DNA of 64,000 bases from Sphingobium sp. V4 (GTDB lineage: Bacteria; Pseudomonadota; Alphaproteobacteria; Sphingomonadales; Sphingomonadaceae): positions 1,112,501 through 1,176,500 of the forward strand of contig NZ_CP081002.1 of assembly GCF_029590555.1 (NCBI RefSeq). Reading direction: 5' to 3'. Below, piece after piece: positions 60,022 through 64,000 of this stretch; the first letter of the stretch is position 1, and every line of letters begins with the position of its first letter. Both the position numbers and the translations under genes were made by a program. The notes below the pieces were generated by a model, which was not told the origin of the DNA, made no database searches, and saw only the letters and a list, made by a program, of their open reading frames with translations.

Positions 60022-62574
60022 TTAGGAAGAAGCCAGATCACCGACGGTCCGCAACTCCCATGCGGCAGCACCTTGCCGACGGGCGAGTGTGATGGCGCTA
60101 TCCAGCAAGGACGCCGCAGTTGTGCTGTCGAGGAGCGACATTGCGATCCTGGCCTTGATCCGCAACAATTCGGGCATCAGGCATTGTTCGCCATTTGCCT
60201 CGCATCGCCGGATGGTGGCGTCGATCACATTGCCAGCCTCCGTGAAACGCGTGTCGAGCATCATGCCTTGGGCCAGTGCGATGGAAAAAGGCGTCGTCAG
60301 CAGATCATAACGGGCAGTGCGCAGCCGGCCGAGGCATTGCTCGATGGCGCCTAGTGCGTTGCCGCCTGCTTCCCCGCGCAGGATCGCGAACTCGCCGGCA
60401 AATCCGCTGGCGGCGGCGATATAGGGACCGAGCGCATTGGCCTCGGCGCAGTCGGCAAAGGTGGTGAGCGTTGCTTCCGCGGCAGCAAAGTCCCTCATCC
60501 AGCTATGGATCGACAGCGACCAGATCAGCGCGATGCAGAGCGTTACGGGATGATTGAGCGTCGCGGCTTCCTCGACGGCCTGGCGCGCCAGCGCCTTGGC
60601 CCGCTGTTCATCACCGGTCAGCCAGAGCGTGCGGGCCAGTGCGATGATGGAGCGATTGCGATGGTCGAAGCCATAGCGCACCGTCTGGCTGCGCAGCGAT
60701 TGGGGAGCATGGGCCAGGGACATTTCCAGATCGGCGCGCGCCTGTACCTGGTTGCCGGCCAGATGGTGTGAGATGCCGGACAGCGAATAGGCGACGCCGA
60801 TGGCTTCATCCTCGCCGACCGCCTCGGCCACCTGAATTGCCCGCGCGGCGTGATCCATCGCGACCTGATATTCGCCGATCCGCTCATGAAAAATGTGCAG
60901 TCGGCCGAGAATGCGCAGCTCGCTCCAGCGATCCTCCAGCAGCCGGGCGATTTCCAGCGCGCGATCGAGCGCCTTGCCGACTTCCGGCCGATTGCCGCGG
61001 GTGAACATCAGCGCGATGGCGAGCGCGCCCTGCAGTTCCAGCTCGATCGCGGTGCCGCGTTCGCTGTCCACCATTTCGGCCAGCGCCCGGCTGCACCAGT
61101 TGCGGCATTCGATCAGGTGCGAGAGATTGAGGAAGACCGGCGCACTGGCAGCGGCAAGGCGCACGGCGATGCGCAGATCCCCGTCTTCGCCAAAGGCCCA
61201 GTCGAGCGCGCTGCGGATATTGCCCAGTTGCTGCCGCAAGGGGCGCTGATCCTGAAGGACGTCATCTTCCTGTGCCAGCAGGGCTTCCAGTTCCGCCAGA
61301 TAATAGGCGGCATGGCGCTGGGCATTGGCATTAACCTCGGCCTGTCCACGGGTAAGCAGATGTTGGCGCCCATGAGCACGGGTCATTTCCAGCAGGCTAT
61401 AGGTACCCGCGCCTCGCATCCGATTGGGCACGATCAGCGACTTGGCAACCAGTTGATCGACGGCAGTCGCGATATCGTCCGCGCCGACCAGCGCATCGGC
61501 GACCACCGCCAGCGCGGCGTCGATTGAGAAGGGGCCGACGAAGATGGCCAGCCGCTCCAGCACGATCCGCTCGACATCGGACAGGAGGTCATGGCTCCAG
61601 TCGAGCGTCGCCTGCAATGTCTGCTGACGCGGCAGGGCGGTGCGCCGCCCCGGCCACATCAGGCTGAACCGCTCGCCCAGTTGCCGGGCCGTCGCCTCCA
61701 GGCCATGGGTTGCGGCGCGCACGGCCGCCAGTTCGATCGGCAGGGCCATGCCGCCCAGCCGCGCGCATAGATCCCCGATCAGGCGCGCATCGCCTTCATC
61801 GACACGAAACTGGCTGTCGGCCGCGCGCGCCCGTTCCAGAAACAGCTCGATCGCGGGAAAGGCGCGCAATTGTGCCAGCGTCAGTGCGCCTCCTTCATCG
61901 GGATAGCCGAGCGCGTCCAGGCGATGGACATGTTCGCCGCGCACACGCAGCGGTTCGCGGGAGGTAGCCAGGATGCGCACCTGTGGCGCGGCGTCGATGA
62001 TATGCTCGACCAGTTCGGCCGTCGGTGCGATCAGATGCTCGCAATTATCGAGCAGCAGAAGGAAGGGTCGGTCGCGCACATGGCCCAGGATCACCGCCAG
62101 CGGATCGTCGCTCTGCACGGTCAGGCCCATGGCGCCGGCAATCATCGGCCGCACCAGGCCGGGATTTTCCAGCATGCTGAAATCGACGAAGGCGACATGA
62201 TTGTCGAACTGCGGGGCCAGGGCGTGGCCGATCTCGATCGCCAGCGATGTCTTGCCGACGCCGCCGGCGCCGACGATTGTGAAAAGCGGCGTGTCGACGA
62301 CCCGATCCTGCAACAGCGCCAGATCTTCCGTCCGGCCGATCAGGTGCGGCAGGCGCGGCGGAATATTATGTGTGGGCACGGCGGCGACAGGAGCGGCCGC
62401 CGGGGCCTGCTCGCGCGGTGCCATATCAGCCGGTTCCTGCACCGCGACCGGGGCGACGAAGGCATAGCCGACCCCAACCTGTGTCGCGATATAGCGCGCG
62501 CCATCGGTGCCTTCGCCCAGCAGCTTGCGCAGTCCCGCCATGTGGAAGCGCAGGCTGCCATCCTCGACCACCAA
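60022..62574 (-). pseudogene. STAND ATPase regulator with TPR-like tail, 5'-truncated
   Basis: The 850-residue open frame holds the last part of an OmpR/SARP-type winged helix (LRFHMAGLRKLLGEGTDGAR, YIATQVGVGYAFVAP). An NB-ARC-like ATPase follows (IVGAGGVGKTSLA, FLLLLDNCEHLI, ILATSREPLRVRGE, LGGMALPIELAA), then TPR-like repeats to the end. About 60 residues of the DNA-binding domain are missing: at 62575 the frame meets an IS3 fragment. The GTG at 62574 has no ribosome site. It is probably non-functional or altered in DNA binding. Confidence 0.85.
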
Positions 62575-62577
62575 ACT

Positions 62578-62766
62578 GCTGCGCCGACTCGGCCAGCGTC
62601 TTCTCGCCCTTCACGGCAGCCAGTGCCACCTTCGCCTTGAATGCCGGACTGTGGTTCCGGCGGGGTCGCTTGCTCATCTCTGCTCCTGTCTCGCAGCCAT
62701 ACTGGCCACCGTCAGGCAGAAAATCCACTTATCTCAATGTTTAGTTTTGCCAGGCCACCTCTCAGA
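62578..62766 (-). mobile_element. IS3-family left-end remnant
   Basis: On the minus strand the left end (TGAGAGGTGGCCTGGCAAAA) leads to an ATG at 62677 and then MSKRPRRNHSPAFKAKVALA, with VKGEKTLAESAQQF after it. This is the start of an IS3 OrfA HTH transposase. It stops at about residue 33, where the STAND gene begins. The rest of the element is deleted. Confidence 0.85.
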
Positions 62767-63523
62767 TGATGGTCGTGACACCTAATCGCTGAATGACTGT
62801 CCGATGGACGGGCCAACAAGCGGAAATCAGTTCGTCTTTATCCAGGGTCAGGGTACCTTCGGTTGTGCTGCGTACGAAAATGACGTTGCTTGCCGGGACC
62901 GAACGGGCATCCAACCCCAACATCTTGAAGAAGTGCAGAACGCGGGGCTGCATCCCCCATGTCCCCGGCGTTGCTCCCTCCCAGCTATCATCCTGATAGG
63001 CTGACCATTGGCCGGGCGCCTTCTCGAATGCGGTGATTGCTTTCGCGACGGTGTTAGCTTCCTGCGTGCCGGGATCACCGCCAGGGTTCAGCCCAAGCAC
63101 ATAAATCGATGACGGCTGAGAGAATGCGTCTGCACCAGTGTAGAAAAGTGCCCCAGACTGCCGCTTGATATGATCCGGCAGAGCCATCAGCGCTTCGATG
63201 ATAGTTTGTTGCCGGTCATCAATCGGGTGGTCAGCGGGAGATTTTGAAGCCCTCATTTCAACCGGCCCTTTGGCAGGAGCCTTTACGATCCCCTTTGTTG
63301 CCTTGCGTGTGTTGGGCATTGTCCGACGCGGCTTCACTTTTTTCAAAGACGCTTCGGCTTCATCGAGATGAATTTTCAACTTGGGGTTTCGTGAAATCCC
63401 CCATGGGACCGCAGCATAGATTGCTACGACAAATAGCATCGCGAGCAGCAGCAGATAGCCGCCACCTTCTGTAAATATCCAGACAAGTGTGTATATGGCT
63501 ATTACAACTAAGGCGATTCGCAC
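62762..63523 (-). pseudogene. Membrane-anchored uracil-glycosylase-like protein, 3'-truncated
   Basis: The 253-residue frame starts with two hydrophobic segments (IALVVIAIYTLVWIFTEGGG, LLLLAMLFVVAIYAAVPWGI) and a basic linker. A soluble domain follows with VLGLNPGGDPGTQEANTVAK, resembling the water-activating motif of uracil-DNA-glycosylase-superfamily proteins. The C-terminal end (HRTVIQRLGVTTII) stops at a TGA supplied by the IS3 end, where the family normally continues. GTG 63523 behind GGTGGGGGA is taken as start. Function of the intact form is unknown. Confidence 0.7.
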
Positions 63524-63614
63524 ACGTCCCCCACCTAACAAAAATAGGGATTTGACAGATGGCAGGCATCAAGTAGGCCTACCGATATGTCAATCTCAAT
63601 CATTCACTGAAATT

Positions 63615-64000
63615 TTAGACTTCTCGTTCCACGAAAAGTTCGATGAGCGGCTGGTTAATGTAGTAGTTATTTCTGCCAGCGCGATGTTTGTGGAGCATTC
63701 CACTTTCCGCCAACTCATCGAGATACTTGGTCGCAGTGGGGCGCGACACGTTCAGCTCCCGCTGGACGAATTCGATTCGGGTATATGGATGTCGGAAAAG
63801 GTTATTCAGAAGGTCTTGCGAATATAGCTTCGGATGTTCCTCCCGCAGCCGCTTCTTGGTATCCGCCATGAGCGTGCGGATGCCTTCGACCAGACGCAGA
63901 GTTTCGATCGCGGTTTCTTCGACGCCGCGCATTATGTAGAGCAACCAAGGCTCCCATTCACCTGTGTCGCGCACAGCTTGCAACAGCCTGTAATAGTCTG
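63615..64000 (-). CDS. Fic-family protein, C-terminal part (runs off the window)
   Basis: The frame is open to the window edge and reads YYRLLQAVRDTGEWEPWLLY, VEETAIETLRLVEGIRTLM, YSQDLLNNLFRHPYTRIEF and a winged helix VSRPTATKYLDELAESGMLH. This is the C-terminal region that follows the Fic core in many Fic proteins. The catalytic HPFx[D/E]GNGR motif must lie beyond 64000. It is different from the Fic protein at 34855-35958. Confidence 0.85.
   Translation of the reverse strand, partial: DYYRLLQAVRDTGEWEPWLLYIMRGVEETAIETLRLVEGIRTLMADTKKRLREEHPKLYSQDLLNNLFRHPYTRIEFVQRELNVSRPTATKYLDELAESGMLHKHRAGRNNYYINQPLIELFVEREV

Overview
The window looks like chromosome or large-plasmid DNA from a sphingomonad (Sphingomonadaceae, Alphaproteobacteria). 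The basis is high-GC coding with alphaproteobacterial codon use, an Oar-like TonB receptor, a MucR/Ros regulator, and the DUF736/DUF932/DUF2493/DUF6117 plasmid or integrative-element backbone common in that family. No rRNA, tRNA or CRISPR array was seen.

Region 1 (1-12.8 kb) holds htpG, two gene remnants, an S1/P1 nuclease and an S24 repressor. It then carries two diverged copies of the same four-gene cassette in inverted orientation: a LuxR-type HTH with a C-terminal membrane anchor, a small helical protein, a four-TM protein and a winged-helix regulator. A hydrolase, an atypical MucR protein and an unknown gene lie between the copies.

Region 2 (12.8-24.6 kb) is plasmid/ICE-like backbone: DUF932, a zinc-ribbon-like protein, a ParD/ParE-like pair, DUF4186, HU, a YcaQ-type glycosylase, DUF736, DUF2493 (twice) and DUF6117. 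A 1.8-kb insertion sequence with a clear 5-bp target duplication interrupts a HIRAN gene. Several genes here carry frameshifts or nonsense codons.

Region 3 (24.6-36 kb) begins where the second DUF2493 gene breaks off. It holds a desaturase/SRPBCC operon with a divergent SdpR-like ArsR repressor, a PIN (DUF4411) plus XRE-ImmA pair, two unknown membrane proteins, two translationally coupled tyrosine recombinases and a Fic protein.

Region 4 (36.4-55.4 kb) is a coherent ureide (allantoin) utilisation island. It encodes a LivJ/LivH-type transporter with a LivM-LivG-LivF triple fusion, a GntR regulator, a flavin-reductase-like protein, a TonB receptor and a Tat-exported amidohydrolase. A tightly overlapping operon follows: HpxX-like DUF4089, HpxY/AtzE-like amidase, HpxW-like (GGT-fold) oxamate hydrolase, allantoate amidohydrolase, PucG-like aminotransferase, PuuE-like allantoinase and HpxZ-like protein. 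Together these can take allantoin through allantoate, ureidoglycine, oxalurate and oxamate to oxalate. A BASS-family transporter ends the region. Near-identical AAATCGTTGACGATTT-type palindromes before the transporter operon and before the receptor suggest control by the GntR protein.

Region 5 (55.5-64 kb) is a scrapyard: an IS110 transposase, a group II intron with its reverse transcriptase, an unknown conserved gene, a STAND/TPR regulator that has lost the start of its DNA-binding domain, an IS3 remnant that also cuts a membrane-anchored uracil-glycosylase-like gene, and a Fic gene leaving the window.
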